This document shows, piece after piece, positions 16,103-25,860 of a stretch of DNA of 64,000 nucleotides. How positions within the stretch are numbered: position 1 is the stretch's first letter; the number at the start of each line of letters is the position of its first letter. A program made the position numbers and the translations under genes. The notes under the pieces are model-generated. The model did not search any database, was not told the DNA's origin, and worked only from the letters and a program-made list of their open reading frames with translations. Where the stretch lies: contig JAZQFJ010000010.1 in NCBI GenBank assembly GCA_045539475.1, positions 62,001 through 126,000 on the forward strand, given 5' to 3'. The DNA comes from SIG480 sp045539475. GTDB lineage: Bacteria; Bacillota; Clostridia; Oscillospirales; JAAYXM01.

Positions 16103-18100
16103 TTATTTAAAATCTATCGGGATTTCCTGCCGAAGAACATCGTTTATGTAAACACAAACAGTTGCTTCACCGTTACCGGTAAGTGAAACATCGACAGCTC
16201 CGTCTGTTCCTTTATGTGTTTTTTCATATTGGGTCGTTCCGTTTACGGTAATTTTCACGACAAAGCTCTCCGGTTCCGTAGGCAATCGAATTGAACGCGT
16301 TATTTCAATATTTTCGTTTTTATCAACCGTAACCGGAGTTGAAACATCAGATTTTGTTTCATCTTTTTGTTGGTGCTCATCAGTGTTAGGTGTGGTTACG
16401 TCCGGCTTTTTTTCCTCAGGTCCCAAACTTATTGTGAACCCAACAGAAGTTCCCTCAGGCTTTGAATCACCGGCTTGAATCTCCTGTCCGATTACAGTTC
16501 CTTTTAAAGCAGTATTGCTATGCGCGTATCCAACATTCCCTTTTTCAAGATTTGACGCAGCCAAAGACTCTATCGCTTTAATTTCTGTCAGTCCGTAAAG
16601 ATTTGGAACTAATACATCTTTTTGTTCTTTTCCCAAACTTATATATAGTATAACAATATCATCTGACGAAACACTGTCTCCGGCTTCCGGTTCTGTTTTA
16701 ATTACACAGCCTTCAGCAGTATCATCTGCTTTCTCGCGTTTTACGGTATAAACCACCCCTTCGCGATCAAGGATGATCTTAGCTTGCTCCTCACTCATAT
16801 CTGTTAAATCAGTAAGAACCTGCATTCCGGATTTCTTTCCTTTACTTAAAGTAACGTATATTTTTCCGGAAGTACTTGCTTCATTTTCTTTCGGACGTTG
16901 CTTTATAATTTCTCCTTCTTCATATTCATCGCTATATTCACGAACTTCTTCATCCGTCTCAATAATCTCAAACTCGTTGTATCTTTTTCCGGCTTCTTCG
17001 AGTGTCATTCCCAATATATCAGGAACAATAAGCTCTTCTGTGTTTTTTGAATCACCCCAACCGAAGATTGTACTTAAAAGAGTCAACACTCCAGCAAAAA
17101 ACACGCCGATAGCCAACACGGCAACGATCAAAGGTAATTTTGATTTCACACCATTTTGTTCAATGACGTTTTCTACATCGTTTTCTTCCGGAACAGAAAG
17201 AACAAGTTTTTTTGTTTCATCCATATCCACGTCGCTGCTCTTGACAGGAGGTTCGTACTCAATATCTATATTCGGATTCTTTTTATATTCATCCAAATCC
17301 TTAAGCATTTCATCAGTAGAAGTATATCGTTTAGATAAAGCAGACGACATAGCCTTCATCGTTATCTTTTCAAGAGGCTCAGGAATTTCGGAATTAATTT
17401 CACGCGGACTAAGTGGCATAGAGTTTATATGTTGAATTGCTACAGATACCGGCGTGTCACCTTCATACGGAAGTCTTCCCGTCAGCATTTCATACAAAAC
17501 AACTCCGGCAGAATATATATCTGCTCTGCAGTCTATATGGCTGCCTTTAGCCTGTTCCGGTGCAATATAGTGAACCGAGCCAAACGCTTCGCGCGTTACA
17601 GTTCTTTGAGATGATTCCAGTCTAGCTATTCCAAAATCAGTGACCTTTACGGTGCTGTCACGCAAAAGCATTATGTTATGCGGTTTTATATCTCTATGTA
17701 TAATTCCTTTGGAATGGGCATGTGACAAGGCTTTTAAAATCTGCGTTATAAAATGTATTGCTTCTTTTTGAGAAAGAGTTCCCCGCCTGTCCATATATTG
17801 TTTAAGCGTCATCCCATCAATAAGTTCCATAACAATGTACTCGATAGAATTAGATCTGGACACATCATACACAGCTACTATATTTGGATGAGAAAGCATA
17901 GCTACAGCATGGCTTTCTGAATGAAATCTGTTTCTGAATTCTTCATCTTTTGCATACTCATCCTTCAAAATTTTCACAGCAACATATCTGTTGAGTCTAT
18001 GACACAATGCTTTGTATACAACCGCCATTCCACCGGTTCCTATTACCTGCAGAATCTCATATCTGTTGTCCAGAAGTTTTCCTATATATTTATCGTTCAT
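16103..18100 (-). CDS. prkC: PASTA-domain Ser/Thr protein kinase (PrkC/StkP type)
   Basis: A membrane kinase that senses muropeptides or lipid II and phosphorylates envelope, translation and division targets. The cytoplasmic kinase domain (about residues 12-270) has GTGGMAVVYKA, VAVKILK, HRDIKPHNIM and DFGIA. A single membrane helix lies at about 327-350, then three PASTA repeats (about 355-560), then an acidic linker and a roughly 70-residue extracellular tail not typical of the family. GGGAG supports ATG 18100 (665 residues) over the GTG/ATG further upstream. It lies 17 bases after its partner phosphatase. Confidence 0.95.
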   Translation of the reverse strand: MNDKYIGKLLDNRYEILQVIGTGGMAVVYKALCHRLNRYVAVKILKDEYAKDEEFRNRFHSESHAVAMLSHPNIVAVYDVSRSNSIEYIVMELIDGMTLKQYMDRRGTLSQKEAIHFITQILKALSHAHSKGIIHRDIKPHNIMLLRDSTVKVTDFGIARLESSQRTVTREAFGSVHYIAPEQAKGSHIDCRADIYSAGVVLYEMLTGRLPYEGDTPVSVAIQHINSMPLSPREINSEIPEPLEKITMKAMSSALSKRYTSTDEMLKDLDEYKKNPNIDIEYEPPVKSSDVDMDETKKLVLSVPEENDVENVIEQNGVKSKLPLIVAVLAIGVFFAGVLTLLSTIFGWGDSKNTEELIVPDILGMTLEEAGKRYNEFEIIETDEEVREYSDEYEEGEIIKQRPKENEASTSGKIYVTLSKGKKSGMQVLTDLTDMSEEQAKIILDREGVVYTVKREKADDTAEGCVIKTEPEAGDSVSSDDIVILYISLGKEQKDVLVPNLYGLTEIKAIESLAASNLEKGNVGYAHSNTALKGTVIGQEIQAGDSKPEGTSVGFTISLGPEEKKPDVTTPNTDEHQQKDETKSDVSTPVTVDKNENIEITRSIRLPTEPESFVVKITVNGTTQYEKTHKGTDGAVDVSLTGNGEATVCVYINDVLRQEIPIDFK

Positions 18101-18117
18101 AAAGCACACTCCCTATT

Positions 18118-18849
18118 TCAAAATGCAAGCAAAACAACAGTGATATTGTCATAACCGCCGCGTTCATTTGCAATATCAATGAGCCTGTTACAACATCCGG
18201 CATTGTCGCCATACATAACTTCATACAAAATTTCTTGTTCAGTTACAAGGTTGGAAAGGCCGTCTGAACAAAGCAATATGTAATCGTTTTTTTCAATTTT
18301 TGGGAAATAAACATCTCCGACGACTGAACTGTCAGTTCCGATTGCACGGGTTATTAAATTCTTACCTGGATGTTCACGAGCTTGTTTTTCTGTCAGCTCT
18401 CCCATAATGAGCATATCTTCAACTAACGAATGATCTCTTGTTATCTTCACTATGCCTTCTGAATTAATTTTATATGCCCGACTGTCTCCTATATTTATTA
18501 CGGCAGTTTTAGTCTGGGTTGAGACAACTCCTACAAGCGTTGTTCCCATTCCACGAAGCGCAGGCTCTTCATCAGCCTTGCGATGAACAGCTCCGTTCGC
18601 TTGGTTAGCCGCAGCTTGCATCAACTCGCAAAGTTGTTCTTCTGACAAATTCTTATAATCCGCGTTTCTTATACAAGTTGTAAATTCTTCGAGAGCCAGT
18701 TGACTTGCGATATTACCGGCCGCCGCGCCGCCCATACCGTCGCAAACCACTGCAAACGCAAGTTGTTTTGCATCTGCAACGCTGTATGCATATGAATCCT
18801 GATTATCCTTTCTTGCTTTTCCAATATCGGATTGACCCCAAGCAAACAT
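18118..18849 (-). CDS. prpC: PP2C-type protein phosphatase
   Basis: A metal-dependent Ser/Thr phosphatase (PrpC/Stp1 type) that reverses phosphorylation by the adjacent PASTA kinase. The 243 residues include the metal-binding motifs DNQDS, VCDGMGG, INIGDSRAY, LLCSDGL and the final GGYDNITVVL. ATG 18849 has GGAG seven bases upstream; an in-frame ATG at 18879 has no SD and would start inside the upstream RNA structure. Coupled expression with the kinase is expected. Confidence 0.95.
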   Translation of the reverse strand: MFAWGQSDIGKARKDNQDSYAYSVADAKQLAFAVVCDGMGGAAAGNIASQLALEEFTTCIRNADYKNLSEEQLCELMQAAANQANGAVHRKADEEPALRGMGTTLVGVVSTQTKTAVINIGDSRAYKINSEGIVKITRDHSLVEDMLIMGELTEKQAREHPGKNLITRAIGTDSSVVGDVYFPKIEKNDYILLCSDGLSNLVTEQEILYEVMYGDNAGCCNRLIDIANERGGYDNITVVLLAF

Positions 18850-18876
18850 ATTAAATCTCCATAAGCTGTAACCAGC

Positions 18877-18910
18877 CATCGTCTTTTTTCGGCAGACGAT
18901 GATGCCGAAA
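18877..18910 (-). promoter_or_regulatory. Possible RNA pseudoknot in the rlmN-prpC gap
   Basis: On the - strand TTTCGGCA (18910-18903) pairs with TGCCGAAA (18894-18887), and the loop heptamer CATCGTC (18901-18895) is perfectly complementary to GACGATG (18883-18877) just downstream. The pairings interleave, as in an H-type pseudoknot, or could be two alternative hairpins. The element begins 2 bases after the rlmN stop and ends about 15 bases before the prpC SD. There is no T tract, so it is not an intrinsic terminator. Confidence 0.4.
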
Positions 18911-18912
18911 TG

Positions 18913-19938
18913 TTATTTTGAAATGTAATTTCTTCTGAGTTGACCGCAAGCTGCATCAATATCTGCGCCCAGACTTCGCCTTACAGTCACAGTTATACCC
19001 TTTTTTTCCAAGTATTCTTTAAATGCCGTTATGGCTTGATTTGAGCTTGGTGCCAACACACCTTCGCTTATTTTATTTAAAGGAATCAAATTAACATGAC
19101 ATGGAAAATCCTTTAAAAGCACTGCAAGGTCTTTTGCCTGCTGCAAAGTGTCCGTTTGTCCTTCTATCATTGTATATTCAAAGGAAATTCTTCTGGATGT
19201 CGCAGCAAAATATTTTTTGCAGGTATTTATCAATCGATCAACACCATATGCCCGGTTGATCGGCATAATCAAATCTCTTGCACTGTCAGTTGGAGCATGC
19301 AACGAGACCGACAAAGTAACAGGAAGATTTTCTTTTGCCAATCTTTCGATTTTATCGCAAAGTCCGCATGTTGAAAGCGAAATATGCCTCATACCTATGT
19401 TTAAACCTTCCTCGTCGTTCACAAGTCTTAAAAACTTAATTACATTATCATAGTTATCTAACGGTTCCCCTGTTCCCATGAGCACTATATTGGATATTCT
19501 TTCTTCGGTATCATAGATAATTGCAAACAATTCTGCAAGCATTTCAGAAGGAAGAAGATTTCGGATCAATCCGTTTTTTGTTGAAGCACAGAAAACACAG
19601 CCCATCCTACATCCTACCTGAGTGGATATACAAACAGTATTACCATGATTATATTTCATAAAAACGGCTTCAACACAATTTCCATCGTTAAATTTCAGCA
19701 GATACTTGCGTGTGCCATCCAACTTTGAAACTTGTCTTTTTACACACTCTGCACAGTTCAGAGTACAAGTTTCTTTTAAAAAAGATATTAACGACTTAGG
19801 GATATTCTTCATGTCATCAAACGAAGAAATTCCTTTATGTAACCACGAATATATTTGTTTCGCTCTGAATTTCGGTTCGTTGTTTGAGGTTATAAACTCT
19901 ACCAATTCTTCATAACTGAACGAACGAATATCAATCAT
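18913..19938 (-). CDS. rlmN: Dual-specificity 23S rRNA / tRNA adenine-C2 methyltransferase RlmN
   Basis: A radical SAM enzyme that methylates C2 of A2503 in 23S rRNA and of A37 in some tRNAs. The CX3CX2C cluster motif is present as CRMGCVFC, with the SAM-binding MGTGEPLDN. The catalytic Cys near the C-terminus is in DAACGQLRRN. ATG 19938 overlaps the rsmB stop (ATGA) and has GGAGG five bases upstream, giving 341 residues. Confidence 0.95.
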   Translation of the reverse strand: MIDIRSFSYEELVEFITSNNEPKFRAKQIYSWLHKGISSFDDMKNIPKSLISFLKETCTLNCAECVKRQVSKLDGTRKYLLKFNDGNCVEAVFMKYNHGNTVCISTQVGCRMGCVFCASTKNGLIRNLLPSEMLAELFAIIYDTEERISNIVLMGTGEPLDNYDNVIKFLRLVNDEEGLNIGMRHISLSTCGLCDKIERLAKENLPVTLSVSLHAPTDSARDLIMPINRAYGVDRLINTCKKYFAATSRRISFEYTMIEGQTDTLQQAKDLAVLLKDFPCHVNLIPLNKISEGVLAPSSNQAITAFKEYLEKKGITVTVRRSLGADIDAACGQLRRNYISK

Positions 19939-21239
19939 ATTTTCCTCCGAAGTTTGCACATATAAAATCCATCAGTCCCGCTGATATGAGGAAGAAGGGT
20001 CACTCCGTATTTGTTTTTTATACACGGAATATCAAAATACTCATCAACTTCTTCATAGTCTTTGTTTTGTTCCAAAAAAGAATCAACAACACACTCGTTT
20101 TCTTGAGGCAAAATTGTACATGTCGAATACAAAAGCGTGCCTCCCCTTTTTAGATAACGGGAAACATTATTCAGAATTTTCAGCTGAAGCTCGGGCAGTT
20201 GATTAATAGAAGTTTCATCTTTATATCTGATATCCGGCTTTTTCCTTATTATACCAAACCCGGAGCACGGAACATCTGCAAGAATAAAATCGAAAGCCTT
20301 TTCCCACTCATTAAAAAAGTCAGAAGAATCACGCAGAACTGTGTTGATATTTCTTATTCCTAATCTTGCAGCATTGTCTTCTATAAGGTGCAATTTATGT
20401 TCATATATGTCACAAGAGAAAATTTTGCCGGTGTTCTCCATAAGCTGAGCCATTAAAAAAGACTTTCCACCGGGAGCCGCGCATGCATCTAAAACGCTTG
20501 CGTCCTTACATGGTGACAGCGTGCTTGCAGCAATTTGACTGGCTAAATCCTGAATATAAATACATCCATTTTGGAATTCAGAAGTATTTTCAATACTCCC
20601 TTTGAAATTAATGTACACAGAATTTTCAATTGGTCCTTTTTCGAATAGCTCATTGTTATCAAGCAAGCTTTCCGTTGTTGTTTTTAGTATATTTACACGA
20701 GCGGAGATACGATGCTTAATATTATTAAAAGAAAGAATTTTTTCTGTTTTTTCCCTGCCGTACACATTCATCAGTGCTTTTACAATCCACATCGGATGAC
20801 TGTATTGCACAGATAAAATTTTCTCAAAATCATCGCACTGCAAAGACGGTAAATTGTTTTTTTGTGAAGAAATTTTTCTTGTAATTGCATTTACAAAACC
20901 TGCTGCACGCGGATTGTTTCTCTTGGCTCTGTTCACTGCGTCGTTTATTGCTGCAGAATCAGGAATTCGGTCAAGATAAACAATCTGATATACAGCAACC
21001 TGAAGAATATCGAGAATTCCCGGGGCAATCTTGCTGAACTTTACAGACGAGAAGGTCTCAATATAAAAATTTATGAGATACAAATTCTGCAACACGCCAT
21101 TTACAATTTCTGTAGCAAGTGCGGCATCTCGTGAATCCAACTTTGCCGCTCTGATCTTATTTCTTAAAAATCCATCGGACCATGCATCCCGCTTGCGAAA
21201 TGCAGTAATCGCATCTACTGCTATATCTCTGGCATTCAT
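19935..21239 (-). CDS. rsmB: 16S rRNA cytosine-C5 methyltransferase RsmB
   Basis: Methylates C967 of 16S rRNA. An N-terminal NusB-like RNA-binding domain (about 1-135) is followed by the Rossmann methyltransferase domain with the SAM motif DACAAPGGKS. The two Cys of the mechanism are in ADVPCSG and YSTCTI. ATG 21239 is preferred over the TTG six bases upstream by SD spacing. The order fmt-(yugP)-rsmB-rlmN follows the Bacillus cluster. Confidence 0.94.
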   Translation of the reverse strand: MNARDIAVDAITAFRKRDAWSDGFLRNKIRAAKLDSRDAALATEIVNGVLQNLYLINFYIETFSSVKFSKIAPGILDILQVAVYQIVYLDRIPDSAAINDAVNRAKRNNPRAAGFVNAITRKISSQKNNLPSLQCDDFEKILSVQYSHPMWIVKALMNVYGREKTEKILSFNNIKHRISARVNILKTTTESLLDNNELFEKGPIENSVYINFKGSIENTSEFQNGCIYIQDLASQIAASTLSPCKDASVLDACAAPGGKSFLMAQLMENTGKIFSCDIYEHKLHLIEDNAARLGIRNINTVLRDSSDFFNEWEKAFDFILADVPCSGFGIIRKKPDIRYKDETSINQLPELQLKILNNVSRYLKRGGTLLYSTCTILPQENECVVDSFLEQNKDYEEVDEYFDIPCIKNKYGVTLLPHISGTDGFYMCKLRRKI

Positions 21240-21241
21240 TT

Positions 21242-21946
21242 TCAATCTCTCCGTCTGCCTCCTCCAAACAAAAGAATAAGTCGGAACAACTGCGCAACGG
21301 AAACAGCCAGCGCGGCGACATATGTCATCGCAGCGGCGTTCAACACTTTCTTCGCAGACGAAGTTTCACTTTCAGACAAAGTTCCTGTCTCCTCAAGGGC
21401 ACGAACAGCTCTTCGGGAAGCGTTGAACTCGACAGGAAGTGTTACAAGCTGAAAAAATGCCGCCAAAGCAAAAAAAACAATTCCTATATTAACAAGAGAT
21501 TGTGACGAAAAAAGAAAACCAATTAAAATTAAAGGCACTGAAAGCGAAGATCCTATCTGACAGATCGGTATAATGCTGTTACGCAATTTTATCGGACCAT
21601 AACCATTTGCATACTGAACAGCATGTCCGCATTCATGTGCCGCCACTCCTGCAGCAGCAACGGATACAGAATCATATACCGAATCAGAAAGCCTTATAAC
21701 ATTTGCTTTTGGATCGAAATGATCTGAAAGATTTCCGCTAACGCGTTCTACTTTAACTCCGGTTACCCCGCAAGAGCGCAATACTCGTTCTGCAACCTGA
21801 GCTCCGGTAAGATTTGATAAGATTCTCTGAGATGAATGTTTTTTAAACACACTGTTTACCCGCACCTGCATCACAAAAGCAAAAACAACTACAGGTAAAA
21901 CCAAAACAATATACGTGAAATCTATACCGTAATATCCAAAAAACAT
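21242..21946 (-). CDS. YugP-like zinc metallopeptidase
   Basis: A 234-residue membrane protein of the Zn_peptidase_2 (YugP) family. An N-terminal hydrophobic segment, the zinc-binding motif HECGH (in VAAHECGHAVQYA) and two or three C-terminal membrane segments are visible. Its physiological substrate is unknown. It is inserted between fmt and rsmB, an arrangement common in Clostridia but not in Bacillus subtilis. GAGG precedes the ATG. Confidence 0.88.
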   Translation of the reverse strand: MFFGYYGIDFTYIVLVLPVVVFAFVMQVRVNSVFKKHSSQRILSNLTGAQVAERVLRSCGVTGVKVERVSGNLSDHFDPKANVIRLSDSVYDSVSVAAAGVAAHECGHAVQYANGYGPIKLRNSIIPICQIGSSLSVPLILIGFLFSSQSLVNIGIVFFALAAFFQLVTLPVEFNASRRAVRALEETGTLSESETSSAKKVLNAAAMTYVAALAVSVAQLFRLILLFGGGRRRD

Positions 21947-21964
21947 ATTAACTCCTCTTTTTTG

Positions 21965-22888
21965 TTATTTGAAGAAGCTTCCGATTATGCTTGGATGCCC
22001 CCGGAAATACTCGACAGGAGACATCCGCTTTCCACTCTCCACCTGAAAACGTTTTATAACGATGCTTGAATCAGCTGTGGCAATTTTCAATCCTTTGTCA
22101 TATAACTCAAGAACTTGACCCGGAGTTCCATTACCACAATCTATTTCCGCTTCATAAACCTTAATTCTTCCTATATCACTGTCAGTGAAAGCGATAGGCC
22201 ATGAAAAGCTTCCTCTTATCAAATTTAGAATTTCCACAGAAGGTTTATTCCATACAATTTTCGCATTCTCTTTTTTTATCGGAGGAGCATAAGTTGCCTC
22301 ATTTTCATTTTGCGGTATAGGCGTTATGCGATTTTCTCGGATACAGTCCACTGTATCTATAAGTAACTCTGCCCCAACAACTGAAAGCTTTTCAAAAAGA
22401 CTTTCCGACGTATCACCTTCAGAGATCACAACTTCTTTTTTCAACAAAATGTCGCCTGTATCCATCCCTTTATCCATCAGCATAGTGGTTACACCTGTAA
22501 CCGAATCTCCATTCAGGACGGCATGTTGAATAGGCGCAGAGCCTCTGTATTTGGGTAAAAGCGAGCCATGTAAATTTACGCACCCGTACTTCGGATAATT
22601 AAGTATATACTCCGGAAGAAGCTTTCCGTAAGCAACGACCACTATCATTTCGGGACACAATTTTTGAAGAAGCGGCATTAATGCATCATCTTTCAAGGTT
22701 TGCGGCTGATAAACCAAAAGATTCTCTGACAACGCAAACTCCTTTACAGGAGTCATAAGAACTTTCATACCTCTTCCTTTTGGCTTGTCTTCACGCGTTA
22801 CAACGCCAACAATTTCGTGTCCGGCATCAATAAGTCTTTTTAAGGGCAACACTGCAAAATCCGGAGTACCCATGTACAAAATTTTCAT
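21965..22888 (-). CDS. fmt: Methionyl-tRNA formyltransferase
   Basis: Formylates initiator Met-tRNA using 10-formyltetrahydrofolate. The N-terminal motif MGTPDFAV, the catalytic region HGSLLPKYRGSAPIQHA and the MDTGDIL loop are all present in a protein of 307 residues, the normal length. The C-terminal OB-like tRNA-binding domain follows. It lies 3 bases after def, the matching deformylase gene. Confidence 0.96.
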   Translation of the reverse strand: MKILYMGTPDFAVLPLKRLIDAGHEIVGVVTREDKPKGRGMKVLMTPVKEFALSENLLVYQPQTLKDDALMPLLQKLCPEMIVVVAYGKLLPEYILNYPKYGCVNLHGSLLPKYRGSAPIQHAVLNGDSVTGVTTMLMDKGMDTGDILLKKEVVISEGDTSESLFEKLSVVGAELLIDTVDCIRENRITPIPQNENEATYAPPIKKENAKIVWNKPSVEILNLIRGSFSWPIAFTDSDIGRIKVYEAEIDCGNGTPGQVLELYDKGLKIATADSSIVIKRFQVESGKRMSPVEYFRGHPSIIGSFFK

Positions 22889-22891
22889 ATG

Positions 22892-23347
22892 TTAAGCCTC
22901 TTCGTAGTAATCAATGATTTTATCTTCAAACAGAATTCCGTCAAGATGATCTATCTCATGACAAAAAGCTCTTGCAAGAAGACCTTCACCTCTTGCGGTA
23001 AAGGTTTTACCAAAACGGTCTTGCGCGCGCACCGTCACTTTATACGGGCGGTTAACCGTTCCACAAATTCCGGGTAAACTCAGGCAACCTTCGGGAGAAA
23101 TTTCTTCTCCTTCGGTCTCTATTATTTCCGGATTTATCAATTCGTAAAAAGCGTCATCAACACTTACAATCGCCACGCGCTTCAACACCCCAACCTGAGG
23201 CGCTGCAAGCCCTGCGCCGTTAGCCAAAACAAGCGTTTCCCTCATATCATCCAGCAAAACATTAAGCCGTTCATTGAACTCCGTAACTTCGCGACACTTT
23301 TTTCTCAGTATCGGGTCACCGTCTTTAACAATATTTCTTAAAGCCAT
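22892..23347 (-). CDS. def: Peptide deformylase
   Basis: Removes the N-formyl group from nascent proteins. The three family motifs are intact: GAGLAAPQVG, EGCLSLP and HEIDHLDG, the last two supplying the metal ligands. The protein is 151 residues. AGGAG lies 8 bases upstream of the ATG; fmt follows after 3 bases. Confidence 0.96.
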   Translation of the reverse strand: MALRNIVKDGDPILRKKCREVTEFNERLNVLLDDMRETLVLANGAGLAAPQVGVLKRVAIVSVDDAFYELINPEIIETEGEEISPEGCLSLPGICGTVNRPYKVTVRAQDRFGKTFTARGEGLLARAFCHEIDHLDGILFEDKIIDYYEEA

Positions 23348-23358
23348 AATTACATCTC

Positions 23359-25836
23359 CTAAAAATCAATTGAATTAATATCCGGTATTATGCTCATACC
23401 CTTATTTTTAGAATCTTTTGCAAAATCACGTATAAGCCTGGAGATTAAATCTCTCATTCTTTTGTTGTTATCAGCGCAAAGCATCATCTTGTATCTATAC
23501 CTATTGTTTACTTTCAAAACCGACAACGGCGTTGGTCCCAATATTCTCACGGATAAATCGGAATATTCAGTCTCTATAACATATTTTGCTTTTTTACATA
23601 ACAAATCACATGCACAGAACGAATCATATTCTTTATCTGCAAGAACTGTTAATGTAAATACATCGCCAAACGGCGGCAATTTTCTGGAACGCCTTATTTT
23701 AATCTCATTATCAAAAAAAGCATCATATACCTGTTCGGCAGCCGCGCGTATAATTACATTGTCAGGAGAAAAGGTTTGAATAACCGCTCTGCCTTCCTTT
23801 TCTCCTCGTCCTGCTCTTCCGACAACTTGTGTCATAAGTGAGAATGAATTTTCTGCCGCTTTATAATTTTCATTTGAAAGCCCCTGGTCAGCAAGCAGTA
23901 CGCCAACTAAAGTTACATTTTCAAAGTCAAGTCCTTTTGTAATCATTTGCGTACCAAGTAAAATCGGAATATTATTGTCCTTAAATTTACCCAGCAAATT
24001 CTCATGAGCTGCCTTTTGTGCTGTTGTATCAGTATCCATCCTGATTATTTCAATCTCCGGAAAAAGCTCTTTAAGTTCCTGTTCCACCTTTTGCGTTCCG
24101 AAACCTACAGGCTTAAGTTTATGTCCGCATGATACGCACTCATCTGATTTCTTTTCAGAATATCCGCAATGATGACACATAAGGCGGTTGTTTTTGGAAT
24201 GATATACCAAAGGCACGCTGCAATTCGGACATTCCGGACTCTCTCCGCATTCGTCACACACAAGAAACTTGCTTGACCCTCTGCGATTCAAAAATAAAAT
24301 ACTTTGTTCATTGTTACTTATATTTTTAGATAATTCTTCATAGAGTTCTTTCCCTATTACTTGTCCGCTACCTGATGTAAGCGATTTTCTCAAATCGGAT
24401 ATAATAACTTTCGGTAACGGTTTTTTATTATAGCGTTCAGGCAGTGTATACAGCTTATATTTACCTGTTTTTGCGTAATACATACTCTCTACAGAAGGCG
24501 TAGCTGAACCGAGAAGCAGCATCGCGTTCTCGTTTACACAACGGAATTTCGCGACCTGAACAGCATGATATCTCGGAGTTGAAGAAGATTTATATGTATC
24601 TTCCTGTTCTTCATCCAAAATAATAATACCGATATTGTCCAGTGGAGAAAAAATAGCAGAGCGAGTTCCAACTACAACATCAACCTCTCCGTTCCTAATC
24701 CGCTTCCATTCATCGTATCTTTCACCAACTGAAAGTGCGCTATGCATAACAGCCGTTCTTTCACCAAAATATGAATACACCTTTTCTAAAAGTTGCGGAG
24801 TAAGCGATATTTCAGGGACAAGAAGTATTGCAGTTTTTTTATCGGCGATAACTTTTTCGATTAATTTAAAATAAATGAGCGTTTTTCCACTTCCGGTCAC
24901 ACCGTGCAATAATGCGCACGTTGCACCGTTTCTCATATCGCTGCAGATTTGCTGAAAAACCTGCTTCTGAGAATCATTCAGAGTGATCTCCTGTTTTTTA
25001 GAAAAAGCCGAAGGCTTTGGTCGTCTGTAAACTTCTTCATTGCCGAAAGCAATAACTCCGTTTTTTTTCAACGTATTAAGTTGCGAGGCAGATATTCCTG
25101 TAAAATACGATAATTCCCTTGAAGAGACAGATTCTACCTTTTCCAAAAAACTTAAAGCATCAACAACTGCAAGTCTACATTTTTTTCTTGCAATATAGTC
25201 TTTAGTTTCCCTCTCAGAGATCACGAGGCTCACTGTCCGTTCGGTTTTATCCGAAACTTTTTGAGCTGAATATTCTGTCACTGAAATGACTTCTTTTTTC
25301 AACAGAATACGTATTGTTTTTTCAACGCTATCTTTTCCAAACAGTGTTATCAAGTCTTTACTTTTATATGGACGTACTGATGAGTAAATGCATTTTAAAA
25401 TATCCGTTCCTTGTTCTATACCGGAAACTTCGGCTTCAGCGTATTCATATTCAAATTTGCCTGAATAAAAATATGCTGTTTCATATTTATGCCACACACC
25501 GGACGGAAGCATAGAATGAGCGATATCAAAAAAAGTACAAAAACACTGTTCTCTCAACCATAAACCAAGCTTTATCAGCTTATCACTAAAAACAGGAGTT
25601 TCATCAATAATATCCAGAATTGTTTTTAAACGAAGACCGGTCTCAGAAGTCAATTCATGAACATTCAGGACAATCCCCTCCGTACGTCTGCTTCCGTTAC
25701 CGAAAGACACACGCACCCTCACTCCCGGAGCAATTTTTTTTAACATAGCTTCGGGAATAAGATATTCATAGGGTTTATCTATCGAATAGGTTGCTGCCTC
25801 AACAGCTACATATGCAGCATACTTCTTCTCTTCCAA
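23359..25836 (-). CDS. priA: Primosomal protein N' (replication restart helicase PriA)
   Basis: Superfamily 2 helicase that reloads the replisome at stalled forks. The 825 residues include the N-terminal DNA 3'-end-binding domain, a winged helix region, Walker A GVTGSGKT, motif II DEEQE (DEEHE is more usual), an eight-Cys zinc-binding insert (CDECGESPECPNC and CHHCGYSEKKSDECVSC) and the C-terminal helicase lobe. Translation starts at TTG with GGAGG 8 bases upstream. In Bacillus coaBC lies between rpoZ and priA; it is missing here. Confidence 0.95.
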   Translation of the reverse strand: MEEKKYAAYVAVEAATYSIDKPYEYLIPEAMLKKIAPGVRVRVSFGNGSRRTEGIVLNVHELTSETGLRLKTILDIIDETPVFSDKLIKLGLWLREQCFCTFFDIAHSMLPSGVWHKYETAYFYSGKFEYEYAEAEVSGIEQGTDILKCIYSSVRPYKSKDLITLFGKDSVEKTIRILLKKEVISVTEYSAQKVSDKTERTVSLVISERETKDYIARKKCRLAVVDALSFLEKVESVSSRELSYFTGISASQLNTLKKNGVIAFGNEEVYRRPKPSAFSKKQEITLNDSQKQVFQQICSDMRNGATCALLHGVTGSGKTLIYFKLIEKVIADKKTAILLVPEISLTPQLLEKVYSYFGERTAVMHSALSVGERYDEWKRIRNGEVDVVVGTRSAIFSPLDNIGIIILDEEQEDTYKSSSTPRYHAVQVAKFRCVNENAMLLLGSATPSVESMYYAKTGKYKLYTLPERYNKKPLPKVIISDLRKSLTSGSGQVIGKELYEELSKNISNNEQSILFLNRRGSSKFLVCDECGESPECPNCSVPLVYHSKNNRLMCHHCGYSEKKSDECVSCGHKLKPVGFGTQKVEQELKELFPEIEIIRMDTDTTAQKAAHENLLGKFKDNNIPILLGTQMITKGLDFENVTLVGVLLADQGLSNENYKAAENSFSLMTQVVGRAGRGEKEGRAVIQTFSPDNVIIRAAAEQVYDAFFDNEIKIRRSRKLPPFGDVFTLTVLADKEYDSFCACDLLCKKAKYVIETEYSDLSVRILGPTPLSVLKVNNRYRYKMMLCADNNKRMRDLISRLIRDFAKDSKNKGMSIIPDINSIDF

Positions 25837-25860
25837 AACAACAGCCTCCGTAAAGACACC

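Noticed and set aside
16773..17435. A 220-codon open frame on the + strand inside the PASTA kinase gene
   Set aside because: It is opposite a well-supported kinase/PASTA sequence, is rich in Ser/Phe/Ile as expected for antisense reading, and has no SD or family match.
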